Notes: generated from the sequence alone by a model not told the origin. Counted from the stretch's first letter, positions 43,631-52,076 are shown. The stretch: DNA of 61,557 nt from Bordetella parapertussis (GCA_945870575.1 CAMBSK010000016.1:1-61557), one strand, 5' to 3'. Numbers and translations: made by a program.

Positions 43631-45085
43631 ATGAGCTTCAATCCATTCGCACCGGCGCATAAACTGGCCGCTGCCATCCGTCAGCAAAAAATCGGCAGCT
43701 TGGAGTTGCTCAACGCCTACCTGCAACGTGTTGATCGCTTCAACCCGGCGCTCAATGCCATCGTCGTGCTCGACATCGAGCGCGCCAAAAAGCAAGCGCG
43801 TGCCGCCGATCGCATGACGCTGCGCGGCGAAAGCAGCGGCCCTTTGCACGGGCTGCCCATGACCATCAAAGAGTCGTTTGACATGCGCGGCTTGCCCAGC
43901 ACCTGGGGCAGGGTGGACATGAAGCAGCATGTGCCGGCCACCGACGCGGACGCGGTCAAGCGCTACCGCGCTGCCGGTGCGGTCATCTTTGGCAAGACCA
44001 ATGTGCCCACCATGCTGGCCGACTGGCAGACCTTCAACCCGGTTTACGGGACCACCAACAACCCCTGGGACGTGTCGCGGGTGCCAGGTGGTTCATCCGG
44101 TGGTTCAGCAGCGGCGCTAGCCGCCGGAATGACCGCGCTTGAGACCGGTAGCGACATAGGCGCGTCCATCCGCGACCCGGCGCATTACTGCGGTGTCTAC
44201 GGCCACAAACCTACCTACGGTTTGTGTTCCATCGAAGGCCATGCCTTGCCCGCGTTTTTGTCGGTCGACGATATTTGCGTTGCCGGTCCGCTGGCGCGCA
44301 GCGCGCGCGATTTGGAAATTGCGCTGGGTATCATGGCCGGTGGCGACGATGTGCATTCGCGCGGCTGGCGTGTGCAGTTGAAAAAACCGGTGAAGAAGCA
44401 CTGGAAAGAATTCAAAGTGGCGGTGCTGAAAACCGCAGCCACTGCCCCGGTCGATACGGCGGTGCAGCAGCGTATCCAAGCCGTGGCCGATTTTCTGGGT
44501 AAGGCCGGCGCCAAGGTCAGCGACAGCGCCAGGCCGGATATTGATTTGCATGAGGCGCACAAGACTTTCATTTTGCTGTTGCGCGCCGCGACTGCGCGCA
44601 ATTTGTCGCCAAAGCAGTTTCGCGGCGTACAAGAACGTGCAGCCGCACTGGACCCTAAGCGCGAAGACTACGAGGCCTGGATGCTGCGCGGGTGTGCCTT
44701 ATCGCACTACGAATGGCTGCTGTTGCACGAACAGCGCAACCGCATGCAATTGCAGTGGGAAGCCTTCTTCAAAGACTACGACTTCTTGATCTGCCCGACC
44801 GCCACGACCACAGCGTTTGCGCACAACCAACAAGGTGAACGCTGGGAACGTATGTTGGATGTGAACGGCCAACCGCAACCGACCACCACACAATTGTTCT
44901 GGGCCGGTTATTCGGGCATGGCGTATTTGCCGTCGACCGTGGCCCCGGCGGGTTTGACCGAAGCAGGCTTGCCCAGTGGTGTGCAAATCATCGGCCCGCA
45001 ATATGGCGACCTGTTGTGCATAGACATGGCTAAACGATTGGAAAAAGAATTTGCCGCGTTTCAAGCGCCACCGGGCTACGCGTGA
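43631..45085 (+). CDS. Amidase (amidase-signature family)
   Basis: A 484-residue amidase-signature hydrolase. The Ser-cisSer-Lys triad is visible: K80 in GLPMTIKESF, cis-S155 in VPGGSSGGSAA, and nucleophile S179 in SDIGASIRDPA. The C-terminal region ends with PSGVQIIGPQYGDLLCIDMA, normal for the family. Members hydrolyse amides from glutamyl-tRNA to aryl amides and carbamates; nothing here resembles the GatA partner genes, so a catabolic role with the SDR upstream is likelier. It converges with the HisD-like gene, with 27 bases between the stops. Confidence 0.92.
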   Translation: MSFNPFAPAHKLAAAIRQQKIGSLELLNAYLQRVDRFNPALNAIVVLDIERAKKQARAADRMTLRGESSGPLHGLPMTIKESFDMRGLPSTWGRVDMKQHVPATDADAVKRYRAAGAVIFGKTNVPTMLADWQTFNPVYGTTNNPWDVSRVPGGSSGGSAAALAAGMTALETGSDIGASIRDPAHYCGVYGHKPTYGLCSIEGHALPAFLSVDDICVAGPLARSARDLEIALGIMAGGDDVHSRGWRVQLKKPVKKHWKEFKVAVLKTAATAPVDTAVQQRIQAVADFLGKAGAKVSDSARPDIDLHEAHKTFILLLRAATARNLSPKQFRGVQERAAALDPKREDYEAWMLRGCALSHYEWLLLHEQRNRMQLQWEAFFKDYDFLICPTATTTAFAHNQQGERWERMLDVNGQPQPTTTQLFWAGYSGMAYLPSTVAPAGLTEAGLPSGVQIIGPQYGDLLCIDMAKRLEKEFAAFQAPPGYA

Positions 45086-45112
45086 TGAGCTTTCACTAAT
45101 GCCTACTGGCGC

Positions 45113-46438
45113 TTATGCGTCGCTGGCAGCAGGTACCGGTTGGTACCAAGGCACCTCGTCGCGCGTGCCGTAGCGCCTGACACGGATATTGGCCTGCTCG
45201 CCGTGACCGGCGAAGTTCTCCATGTGGCACAAGCGCGAGCAGTACTCGCCTATCAGTGCACTGGCCTCGTCGCTCAATACACGCTGGTAGGTACAGGTTT
45301 TTAAAAACTTGCCCACCCACAGCCCGCCGGTGTAACGCGCTGCTTTGTTGGTCGGCAGCGTGTGGTTGGTGCCTATGACTTTGTCGCCGAAAGACACATT
45401 GGTGCGCGGGCCGACAAACAAAGCGCCGTAGTTTTGCATATGCGTTTCAAACCAGGCGTCTTTGGCGGTCATGATTTGCACATGCTCGGAGGCGATGTCG
45501 TTGGCCTTGTCCAGCATTTCCTCGTAGGTGTCGCAGACGATGATTTCGCCGAACTCGGCCCAGCTTTGCGCCGCGATGGCTGCGGTAGGCAAAAGCGTGA
45601 GCTGGCGTGCGATTTCAGCCATGGTGTCTTTGGCCAGCTTCTCGCTGTTGGTCAGCAGCACCGAAGGCGAGGTCGGGCCGTGTTCGGCCTGGCCCAGCAA
45701 ATCCACCGCACAGATTTCGCCGTCCACTGTTTCATCGGCAATCACCAGGGTTTCGGTAGGACCGGCAAACAAGTCGATGCCGACACGACCGTACAACTGA
45801 CGCTTGGCTTCGGCCACGTACATATTGCCCGGACCGACCAGCATATCTACCTGACCGATGGTGGCGGTGCCAATCGCCATGGCGGCAACCGCTTGCACGC
45901 CGCCGAGCGTGAGTATTTCGTCAGCACCGGCGAAATGCATGGCTGTGACGATGGCCGGGTGCGGCGCGCCCTGAAACGCCGGTGCGGTAGACACAATGCG
46001 CTTGACGCCTGCCACTTTGGCGGTCAGCACGCTCATGTGCGCGGATGCAATCATGGGGTATTTGCCGCCGGGCACGTAGCAGCCTACCGAGCTGACCGGG
46101 ATATGCCGGTGACCGAGCACCACGCCGGGCAGGGTTTCGACTTCCACGTCCTTCATGCTGTCGCGCTGAATCTGTGCGAAACGACGGATCTGGGTTTGGG
46201 CAAAGCGTATGTCTTCAATTTCGCGCGCCGACAGCGATTTGACGGCGGCCTCAATCTGCTGCTGTGACAAACGGAAGTCGGCCGGGTCCCAGTTGTCGAA
46301 TTGGCGGCTGAATTCGCGCACTGCTTCGTCACCGCGTGACTCTATGGCATGAATAATGGATTCCACCGTGGCGCGCACCTTGGCGTCTGCGTCGGATTTG
46401 GTTTGAGCATCTTTGCCGCGCTTGAGATAGCGAATCAT
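45113..46438 (-). CDS. Histidinol-dehydrogenase-like alcohol dehydrogenase
   Basis: A 441-residue member of the HisD family, which oxidises alcohols to carboxylic acids in two NAD-linked steps with zinc. Typical parts are [48 protein letters not shown] and [14 protein letters not shown] (zinc Gln/His). Near the C-terminus it reads [20 protein letters not shown], whereas biosynthetic HisD has a NHVLPTGGAARFSS-like sequence. That divergent loop and the lack of any his operon argue for a catabolic paralogue, for example HpsN-like sulfopropanediol dehydrogenase. The ATG at 46438 follows AGGAACC. The reading frame is open in front of it back to a TGA at 46489-46487. Confidence 0.85.
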   Translation of the reverse strand: MIRYLKRGKDAQTKSDADAKVRATVESIIHAIESRGDEAVREFSRQFDNWDPADFRLSQQQIEAAVKSLSAREIEDIRFAQTQIRRFAQIQRDSMKDVEVETLPGVVLGHRHIPVSSVGCYVPGGKYPMIASAHMSVLTAKVAGVKRIVSTAPAFQGAPHPAIVTAMHFAGADEILTLGGVQAVAAMAIGTATIGQVDMLVGPGNMYVAEAKRQLYGRVGIDLFAGPTETLVIADETVDGEICAVDLLGQAEHGPTSPSVLLTNSEKLAKDTMAEIARQLTLLPTAAIAAQSWAEFGEIIVCDTYEEMLDKANDIASEHVQIMTAKDAWFETHMQNYGALFVGPRTNVSFGDKVIGTNHTLPTNKAARYTGGLWVGKFLKTCTYQRVLSDEASALIGEYCSRLCHMENFAGHGEQANIRVRRYGTRDEVPWYQPVPAASDA

Positions 46439-46486
46439 CTGAGGTTCCTGTGTTCTGTGAAAAGCAGGTACACATGATAGGTGCAC

Positions 46487-46639
46487 TCAAGGCTTGCAGT
46501 TGTCACATACTTGCGGATCAGGCTCCAGTGTTTGCGCTAGCGTTTTGTGACTGCTGTAGTTGCAATGCGTACATTGCCAAAGTTCGCACACGGCTTCGAT
46601 GAATGCGGATTTCAAAGTGTCTTCATCTTTAATCCCCAT
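46487..46639 (-). CDS. Putative 50-residue CxxC (zinc-ribbon-like) protein
   Basis: On the minus strand an ATG at 46639 opens a 50-residue reading. It begins MGIKDEDTLKSAF and carries two Cys pairs, CTHC at residues 23-26 and CDNC at 45-48, spaced like a small zinc ribbon; a fifth Cys is at 18. It ends with TGA at 46489-46487. It is in the same frame as the HisD-like gene, whose proposed start is 48 bases further on, so it is either a separate small gene of that transcript or a former N-terminal extension. No strong ribosome site is seen. I do not recognise a family. Confidence 0.45.
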   Translation of the reverse strand: MGIKDEDTLKSAFIEAVCELWQCTHCNYSSHKTLAQTLEPDPQVCDNCKP

Positions 46640-46759
46640 AGCGACTCTGGGAACGCTGGCGTTCTGCTGTCAAAGCTGCCGAATTGATCGGTATCTCAGC
46701 CTTGAACCTGTTCGACCTGACTCGAGGGGAAGGTGATGCCCAGCGACATACCGAAGTAG

Positions 46760-46951
46760 AGCGAGGGTTTGGCTTTAGGAAGAAAGCATGCTTTGCACGG
46801 ACTGACCAAGGAACACGGCGTAGCCATCATCGACGTCAAAGGTTTTCCGGTGATGACGCATTGGCACATCGTGCATCCCGCGAAAAAGCAATTGGCGCCG
46901 ATCTCTCAAGCTTTCAAAGCGCATCTGCTGAGTCATGTTGTTGCGTCATGA
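46760..46951 (+). pseudogene. C-terminal fragment of a LysR-family regulator
   Basis: After an in-frame TAG at 46757-46759 the reading SEGLALGRKHALHGLTKEHG, then VAIIDVKGFPVMTHWHIVHP and QLAPISQAFKAHLL, ends at 46951. This is the last 60 residues of a LysR effector-binding domain (the HALHGL...W.IVHP pattern of CbbR-like members). The DNA-binding domain and most of the sensor domain are missing. It probably regulated a neighbouring catabolic set before being deleted. Confidence 0.75.
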
Positions 46952-47005
46952 GAATCAGGGCAGGTTGAGCTTTGAAAAAAACCCTGCTTTAGTGACAGTG
47001 TATTT

Positions 47006-47284
47006 TTAATCAAAAATATCTTCAAGCCAAGATTTCCTGCGACCGCGCTGGTAACGCAAATCGTCTTTGTAGTACGCATCTACATGCGCTGGTTGATGGA
47101 CGTGTACTGCCGCTGCCCGGGATTGAGGAGCGCTTTCGTTTTGTATGAAGGCTGATTTTTCAAGCAGCTTATCCAGCTCGCCTCTGTCCAGCCAAACACC
47201 ACGGCAGGCCGGGCAATAATCAATTTCCACGCCTTGTCTGTCGGACATGACCAGGGTGGTGTCAACACAATGAGGACATTTCAT
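47006..47284 (-). CDS. Small zf-TFIIB-domain protein
   Basis: A 92-residue protein with a zinc-binding TFIIB-like domain at the N-terminus: MKCPHC and YCPACRGVWLDRGELDKLL, with four cysteines for one zinc and the typical GVWLDRGEL signature. The second half is a linker with His-rich HVHQPAHVD and a basic RYQRGRRKSWLEDIFD tail. Function in bacteria is unknown. It is the third gene of the Bax-inhibitor operon, 46 bases after the small membrane-protein gene. Confidence 0.85.
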   Translation of the reverse strand: MKCPHCVDTTLVMSDRQGVEIDYCPACRGVWLDRGELDKLLEKSAFIQNESAPQSRAAAVHVHQPAHVDAYYKDDLRYQRGRRKSWLEDIFD

Positions 47285-47330
47285 TTGTACTTCTCGCTTA
47301 ATGGATAAATCATGATTCTTAAAATCCTGG

Positions 47331-47501
47331 TCACATGTATATGACCGCAGCGCTACCAGCTATGCTGATAGCACTCGTCAATGCAAGCAAGCGTGCGTCC
47401 CGACGGTTTTTTGCTTTGAACTCTTGCCAGGCACTATAAAGAACGGTAACTACAGCCAGCATGCCACCCCAAGCTGCATGCGGCATTTGAATATCATTCA
47501 T
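47331..47501 (-). CDS. Small two-helix membrane protein
   Basis: A 56-residue protein starting MNDIQMPHAAWGGMLAVVTV. It has one hydrophobic helix at residues 10-24, a basic loop (QEFKAKNRRDARLLA), and a second helix at 40-56. The ATG overlaps the end of the Bax-inhibitor gene by eight bases and the frame is open to TGA at 47333-47331. Overlap with the upstream gene and the helix-loop-helix layout support a real, translationally coupled gene. I know no family for it. Confidence 0.6.
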   Translation of the reverse strand: MNDIQMPHAAWGGMLAVVTVLYSAWQEFKAKNRRDARLLALTSAISIAGSAAVIYM

Positions 47502-48201
47502 TGGTGCCACCGATACCGAACAAGCTCAGCAAACTGGTGAACAGGTTGAACACCGATACAAACAGACCTACTGTCGCCAGTACGTAATTGCTTTCACCGC
47601 CGTTCACAATGCGGCTGGTTTCAAACAAAATCAGACCGGCAGATAACAAAGCAACCATGGCCGATACAGCTAATCCCAGGGCAGCGATGTCAAATACCGC
47701 GGCTGCTATGCCTGCAAGCAGTGCAATCACCATGCCGCAAAAAAGAAAGCCGCCCATGAAGCTGAAGTCGCGCCGTGTCAGCAACACATAAGCCGACAGG
47801 CTCAGGAAAGTTACACCTGTTGCGGCGAGTGCCAGGGAGACGGTTTGCACGCCGCCGGGTAATGCCAGTGAATGGGTTAACAGCGGGCCTAGTGTGTAGC
47901 CCATGAACCCGGTCAAGGCAAAAACGGCAGGCAGGGCGAGAGCACTGTTTTGCCACTTATGGATAGCAAATAAAAGACCGAAATAGCCTACTAGCGTCAG
48001 AATAATGCCGGGGGCGGGCCATTGAAAAGCTACAGCAGCGCTAGCAACAGCGGCGCTGAACAACAAAGTCATGGACAGCAATGCGTAAGTATTTCTCAAT
48101 ACACGTTTTACGTCGACCGCATGCACAAACTCAGGCTGAGCCACCGTCACTGGAAAACCAGTTGGGTTGTCCGATGAAAGAGATGTGGTGTTGAGTCTCA
48201 T
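47494..48201 (-). CDS. Bax inhibitor-1/YccA family membrane protein
   Basis: A 235-residue inner-membrane protein with seven predicted helices. After a soluble N-terminus (about 40 residues) it reads RNTYALLSMTLLFSAAVASA, the family's helix 1, and later GFMGYTLGPLL and SLSAYVLLTRRDFSFMGG, a strong YccA/BI-1 signature. The last helix is NYVLATVGLFVSVFNLF, followed by the typical LLSLFGI ending. E. coli YccA modulates FtsH proteolysis and others act as pH-gated calcium leaks. The next gene overlaps its 3' end. Confidence 0.93.
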   Translation of the reverse strand: MRLNTTSLSSDNPTGFPVTVAQPEFVHAVDVKRVLRNTYALLSMTLLFSAAVASAAVAFQWPAPGIILTLVGYFGLLFAIHKWQNSALALPAVFALTGFMGYTLGPLLTHSLALPGGVQTVSLALAATGVTFLSLSAYVLLTRRDFSFMGGFLFCGMVIALLAGIAAAVFDIAALGLAVSAMVALLSAGLILFETSRIVNGGESNYVLATVGLFVSVFNLFTSLLSLFGIGGTNE

Positions 48202-48371
48202 GGCGTTCCTTTCTAAGATAAAAATTCATTTGAACCATTTGTTTGCAGATGAAGGTTTGAAAAACTTTCTTTGAAAGAATTCCTTTCTCCACGAACGGTT
48301 TTCACGATAGGCGTTGTCGCAATCAAATAAAAGCAGATAATTTCTCATCAATATTCCTGAAAATACTGAAT

Positions 48372-49256
48372 ATGAGCGCATCCTTTAATTTCAAGCATCT
48401 GTATTACTTCTGGGTGGTGGCCAAGGAAGGCGGCATGTCCCGCGCTGCCGATAAGTTAGACATGGCAGTTCAGACTGTCAGTGCGCAGGTGCGCGAACTT
48501 GAAAGGTCACTTGGCTGTGAATTGCTCAAACCGGCCGGACGTGGTCTGGTACTGACAGATGCCGGCGTTGCCGCTATGCAGCAGGCTGATCTGATTTTTC
48601 AACTCGGTGAGGATTTGCCAACCCGGGTACGGGATGCCGTTAGCAAGCCCTCGGTTCGACTCTGGCTAGGTATCAGCGATGGTTTGCCTAAACTTGTGGT
48701 TCATCGCCTGCTGCAGCCGGTGATAGCCGAGCCTGACTTGCGTTTGTTGTGTCACGAGGGGCAGTTCAATGATTTGTTAGGCGATCTGGCTTTACATAAG
48801 CTTGATCTGGTTATCTCAGACAAGCCTGCACCATCGAACCCCAATATCAAGCTCTACAGCCATGCGCTGGGTTTTTCAACCCTTGCCTGGTATGGAACAC
48901 CGGCGCTGTTGAAGACTTCAAAAAAGCCTTTCCCCGCCTGTCTGTCTGAATTACCGGTTCTTTTGCCGACCTCGCACACAGCAAGCCGGGATCGGCTTGA
49001 TAAGTGGTTTGAGCAGCAAGGTATCAAGCCGCGCATCGTGGGTGAGTTTGAAGACAGTGCCTTGCTGAAAACTTTCGGCTCCAGCGGTATGGGGGTGTTT
49101 CCAGGCGCAGAATGGGTACATGAAGATTTGTTATTGCATTTCGCGGTAAAGCGCCTGGGACCTTGTGAAGGCGTGATTGAACATTTCTTTGCGATAGGCA
49201 CAGAAAAAAAAGTGCAACACCCGCTGGTACAGCGAATGCTGCAGGCTTCTGTTTAA
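48372..49256 (+). CDS. nhaR: LysR-family transcriptional activator, NhaR-like
   Basis: A 294-residue LysR regulator. The N-terminal winged HTH is NFKHLYYFWVVAKEGGMSRA and AADKLDMAVQTVSAQVRELE, and the FWVVAKEGG sequence is characteristic of NhaR, the sodium-responsive activator of the Na+/H+ antiporter gene. The sensor domain follows at 90-294 (LWLGISDGLPKLVVHRLL, PNIKLYSHALGFSTLAWY). It diverges from the Bax-inhibitor operon across 170 bases and may regulate it. The window contains one cation antiporter, but 15 kb away. Confidence 0.85.
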   Translation: MSASFNFKHLYYFWVVAKEGGMSRAADKLDMAVQTVSAQVRELERSLGCELLKPAGRGLVLTDAGVAAMQQADLIFQLGEDLPTRVRDAVSKPSVRLWLGISDGLPKLVVHRLLQPVIAEPDLRLLCHEGQFNDLLGDLALHKLDLVISDKPAPSNPNIKLYSHALGFSTLAWYGTPALLKTSKKPFPACLSELPVLLPTSHTASRDRLDKWFEQQGIKPRIVGEFEDSALLKTFGSSGMGVFPGAEWVHEDLLLHFAVKRLGPCEGVIEHFFAIGTEKKVQHPLVQRMLQASV

Positions 49257-49262
49257 AGCCAC

Positions 49263-49640
49263 TTAAGTACGGGCATGCGACTTTGCTGTCTTCATGCTCA
49301 AGAACATGGTTAAACCAAGAATGCCTAAGACCACTGCCAGTGAAACGCTCACAGGTATTTTGTAGACATCAATCAGGCACATCTTGATACCCGTCAATAC
49401 CAGCAAAGCACCGAAAATATAAAGAATCCAGTGGAATTCAGCCAGCAACCAACTGCCCACCAGAAAAGGCCATTAAATAAAAAGCTCATCAGAATCCATA
49501 CGATGGACCAGTTCAACGCTTCCTTCACACCGATATCGTCCGCCCCTTGTTTTTTTGAGTACAACAAAGTCTATGAACAGAGACACCAACACGATGACGC
49601 CAAAAGTGGCCCACAGCCACAGCGGAGCAACAGTATGCAT
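49263..49640 (-). pseudogene. terC: TerC-family membrane protein, two internal deletions and a frameshift
   Basis: On the minus strand the ATG at 49640 begins MHTVAPLWLWATFGVIVLV, the N-terminus of TerC/Alx proteins. At LKK a run of seven As carries one extra base relative to the expected frame; the reading then goes on as GADDIGVKEALNWSIVWILM to FNGLFWWAV. About 50-90 codons are missing before GSWLLAEFHWILYIFGALLV. That runs to LTGIKM and jumps straight to CLIDVYKIPVSVSLAVVLG, the C-terminal end of the family, so another block of about 120 codons is gone. About 126 codons remain of roughly 320. TerC proteins act in metal (Mn2+) or tellurite homeostasis. Confidence 0.82.
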
Positions 49641-49985
49641 TGAAACCTTAGAAGTTAAATATTGACGAAGTAATCAGCAAGAAATTACTGACACTTAACC
49701 CGCGCGCTGTTCTCATACAGATTTGCGAAACAAATAATCTAATCATTCATTTACTGACGAAAAAATAAAAATACTTCGTAAAAAACTGATTGATAGTGCG
49801 CATTAACATGCTATCAATCGTTTGCTTCTGATGACAAAATTGTTTTTTGAATCGCCAAAAGGCTTTGCTATGTCTTGCTTGAATGTGTTTTTTCGATTTA
49901 TACGATCAGTGTTTTGCTTCTCTCATGCCTATGCGACTTTCAACATCAATCACTCGCATACGGATAAACGACTGTTTGTAAAGCA
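49641..49985. other. AT-rich intergenic region with a 9-bp inverted repeat
   Basis: Between the TerC remnant and the DUF2062 gene there are 345 bases without a supported gene. GATTGATAG (49788-49796) and CTATCAATC (49811-49819) are perfect complements. Read on the minus strand, the stem is followed after two bases by six Ts, like a terminator or a leader attenuator in front of the dead terC gene. I find no yybP-ykoY (manganese riboswitch) core. The rest is AT-rich and likely holds the promoter of the plus-strand gene. Confidence 0.4.
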
Positions 49986-50510
49986 ATGACTCAAAACAAG
50001 TCCTTTATCCTTGACGCTGTCGGCAAATGGTTGCCCGGAAAGGAATTTCTGGCCAAGCACCCCAGGCTCAAACCGATCGCAGGCAATCTGCTGGATCCTC
50101 AGCTTTGGAGAATTCAGCATGAAGCGGTAGCACGCGGTGTTGCTGTGGGTTTGTTCTGGGCTTTTGCTATTCCGGCTGCACAAGTACTGGTGGCCGCGGC
50201 CCATTGTGTCTGGTGGCGGGCCAACATACCCGTTGCTGCATTGATGACCATGGTGACGAATCCCTTGACTATTGGTTTCTGGCTTTGGCTGGCCTACCGG
50301 CTCGGCTCTGTGTTGTTGGGGGAGCCGGTAGAAGCCAGCGTTTCTTATTCGGCGCTGCCGACCCAGTGGTTGACCAGCTTTGCTTGGCCTACGCTGGTGG
50401 GCATGGGTGTATTTGCATTTGGTTCATCTCTAACGGGTTACCTCGGTGTCAAACTGTTCTGGCGTTTGAATGTGAATCTCAAGCGGTGGCGTCGCAGACT
50501 GTCACATTAA
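49986..50510 (+). CDS. DUF2062 membrane protein
   Basis: A 174-residue protein. After a soluble 45-residue start (WLPGKEFLAKHPRLKPI), helices run over about 50-65, 72-95 and 125-155. The DUF2062 pattern is clear in RIQHEAVARGVAVGLFWAF, AALMTMVTNPLTIGFWLWLA and GSSLTGYLGVKLFWRL. The domain is common in proteobacteria, often next to lipopolysaccharide or cell-envelope genes, but its function is unknown. The stop overlaps the cupin gene tail to tail by nine bases. Confidence 0.88.
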   Translation: MTQNKSFILDAVGKWLPGKEFLAKHPRLKPIAGNLLDPQLWRIQHEAVARGVAVGLFWAFAIPAAQVLVAAAHCVWWRANIPVAALMTMVTNPLTIGFWLWLAYRLGSVLLGEPVEASVSYSALPTQWLTSFAWPTLVGMGVFAFGSSLTGYLGVKLFWRLNVNLKRWRRRLSH

Positions 50511-51155
50511 ATGCCCGGTCTTGACCAAGATGGTGCAGCCTTCCACGCTGAAAGGTTTGTGCGCACTCATGTGTGGACTGCGTAGCCAATTGCCCTGCGG
50601 GTAGCGCCCGTGTTCATCCTCGAACACGCCTTCAATCACAAAGATTTCTTCACCGCCAAAATGTCTGTGCGGATTGAAATATGTCTCTGGCGCCCAGCGT
50701 ACCAGCGCGGTATGGCTGGCGCCGGATTCAGACAAGGGCAACACCAACAAACCGGGAACCATACCCGGGTGCCATTGCGCTGAGCGGGTATCGATCACAT
50801 TGTGTTCTTGGTCGTCTTCGGCCATGTAGCGCAGTTTGACAAACAGCGTACAACCGTGTTGCGTGAAAGGCGTGTGCGAAGTTCCCGGCGGGTTTTTCAC
50901 ATAAGTACCCGCCGGGTACTGACCGTTTTCATCCTCGAAGATGCCGTCGAGCACCAGAAATTCTTCGCCCAGGTCGTGGCGGTGGCTGCTGAAACTCGAG
51001 CCCGGTGCATACCGCACGATGCTGGTGGCTTTGGCGACTTCCTCGCCGTCGCGTTCAAGCATTTTTCGCTCCACACCGGGCATGGGCGAGACAATCCATG
51101 GCAGTTCAGCGGTGTTGATCGTCACCCGGACTGTGGTGTCTGCATTGATTTTCAT
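50502..51155 (-). CDS. Double-cupin protein (ChrR-like cupin fold)
   Basis: A 217-residue protein made of two similar cupin domains. Each has the metal signature: FSSHRHDLGEEFLVLDGIFED in the first (about 55-75) and FNPHRHFGGEEIFVIEGVFED in the second (about 160-180), both with His-x-His and Glu. Each is followed by YPAGTY/YPQGNW and a PPGTSHTPF or SPHMSAHKPF strand. This is the ChrR cupin_7 pattern without an anti-sigma domain. The ATG at 51155 is chosen because the 31 residues before it are basic and unlike the family. It ends the GST/CmcJ/CmcJ operon. Confidence 0.85.
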   Translation of the reverse strand: MKINADTTVRVTINTAELPWIVSPMPGVERKMLERDGEEVAKATSIVRYAPGSSFSSHRHDLGEEFLVLDGIFEDENGQYPAGTYVKNPPGTSHTPFTQHGCTLFVKLRYMAEDDQEHNVIDTRSAQWHPGMVPGLLVLPLSESGASHTALVRWAPETYFNPHRHFGGEEIFVIEGVFEDEHGRYPQGNWLRSPHMSAHKPFSVEGCTILVKTGHLM

Positions 51156-51228
51156 GGTCTGCTTTCTGTGACTGCGTTGCATCAGCATGCAAACCGGTAT
51201 CTTACGTTTGCGCCGCGCGGCCCTGCTT

Positions 51229-52068
51229 CTAAAAAAGGGCGAGCACACGCAACTCTATGCTTTGGCGTGGCGGGGGATTCTCACAAGCCTGCGGATTTTC
51301 TATGGCGCTGTGCGGCACCGAGGTGTTGACATTGTGAAGTACATCGCTACCGGAAAAATGCCTGAACACAATGACTTCATCGCGCGTCTGGCGCGGATAG
51401 TAAAACCAGCGGTGCGACGCGTCCCGCGTGATCGCATAGGTTTCGCCGGTACGGTCCGGGTAAATCAGTTTGTTAGGTACCAGGTCTTTGCTGTTCACTG
51501 TGCGGCAATCAGCCAGCGCCAGCGGCGCATCTTCAAGCGGTGCGTCGTTGATGCAGCGCCACATGCCGTAAATCACATAGCGCTGCAATTCCATCGGTTC
51601 ATCCGGCGGTAGGCCCAAAACCTGGCGTATGCGCACCGGGCCGCTACGCGGTGTGAAGTCCAAGTGCACTCGGCCTACCGGTTCACGCACAGTGCTGAAC
51701 GAGCCGCCCATGCCGTCAAGCTGTGGTCTGTGTGCAGCTCTGCGTCTGAGCGTATGGTCAAACACCAGCACTTGCCGCGCGCCGGTCAACGCCATCAACA
51801 AGCGGGCTGACTCGGCGTAGTAGGTGTCGCGAACTTGTATTTCGTTCCAGAAATCTGTCACCGCGCTTGGCGCATGCGCCATGGTGAAGCCGTGCGAGTC
51901 CAGCGTAGCTGACGGTTTGAGGCTGCGTGCATCGCTGACCGGCATACGGTAGTCTTGCAGTTGGCCGTTGAAACGCGGGTTGCCGTCGGGCGGGTCGTAG
52001 CTGTAGGTATGCAGGGGCTGCGCAGTCGGCTCCAGGTAATTCAGCAGCGCTTGCGCAGCGGTATTCAC
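51229..52068 (-). CDS. CmcJ/NvfI-family putative Fe/2-oxoglutarate oxygenase (copy 2)
   Basis: A 279-residue protein of the CmcJ/NvfI (AsaB-like) family, whose members include the fungal endoperoxidase NvfI and the cephamycin protein CmcJ. A possible 2-His-1-carboxylate triad is visible: VHLDFT near residue 144 (HxD) and a later VPHSAIENP near 260. Other family marks are VFDHTLRRR, NVWRP-like MWRCINDAPLEDAPLALAD and GETYAITRDASHRWFYYP. It lies 8 bases after copy 1, so the two are cotranscribed. Substrate unknown. Confidence 0.85.
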   Translation of the reverse strand: MNTAAQALLNYLEPTAQPLHTYSYDPPDGNPRFNGQLQDYRMPVSDARSLKPSATLDSHGFTMAHAPSAVTDFWNEIQVRDTYYAESARLLMALTGARQVLVFDHTLRRRAAHRPQLDGMGGSFSTVREPVGRVHLDFTPRSGPVRIRQVLGLPPDEPMELQRYVIYGMWRCINDAPLEDAPLALADCRTVNSKDLVPNKLIYPDRTGETYAITRDASHRWFYYPRQTRDEVIVFRHFSGSDVLHNVNTSVPHSAIENPQACENPPPRQSIELRVLALF

Positions 52069-52076
52069 ACCAAGGC

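Noticed and set aside
45113..46438. Annotation as the biosynthetic hisD
   Set aside because: No other his genes are adjacent and the conserved loop near the C-terminus is of a different type, so only a family-level name is given.
49641..49985. yybP-ykoY manganese riboswitch in front of terC
   Set aside because: The conserved GGGGAGUA-like core is absent; only a simple terminator-like stem remains.
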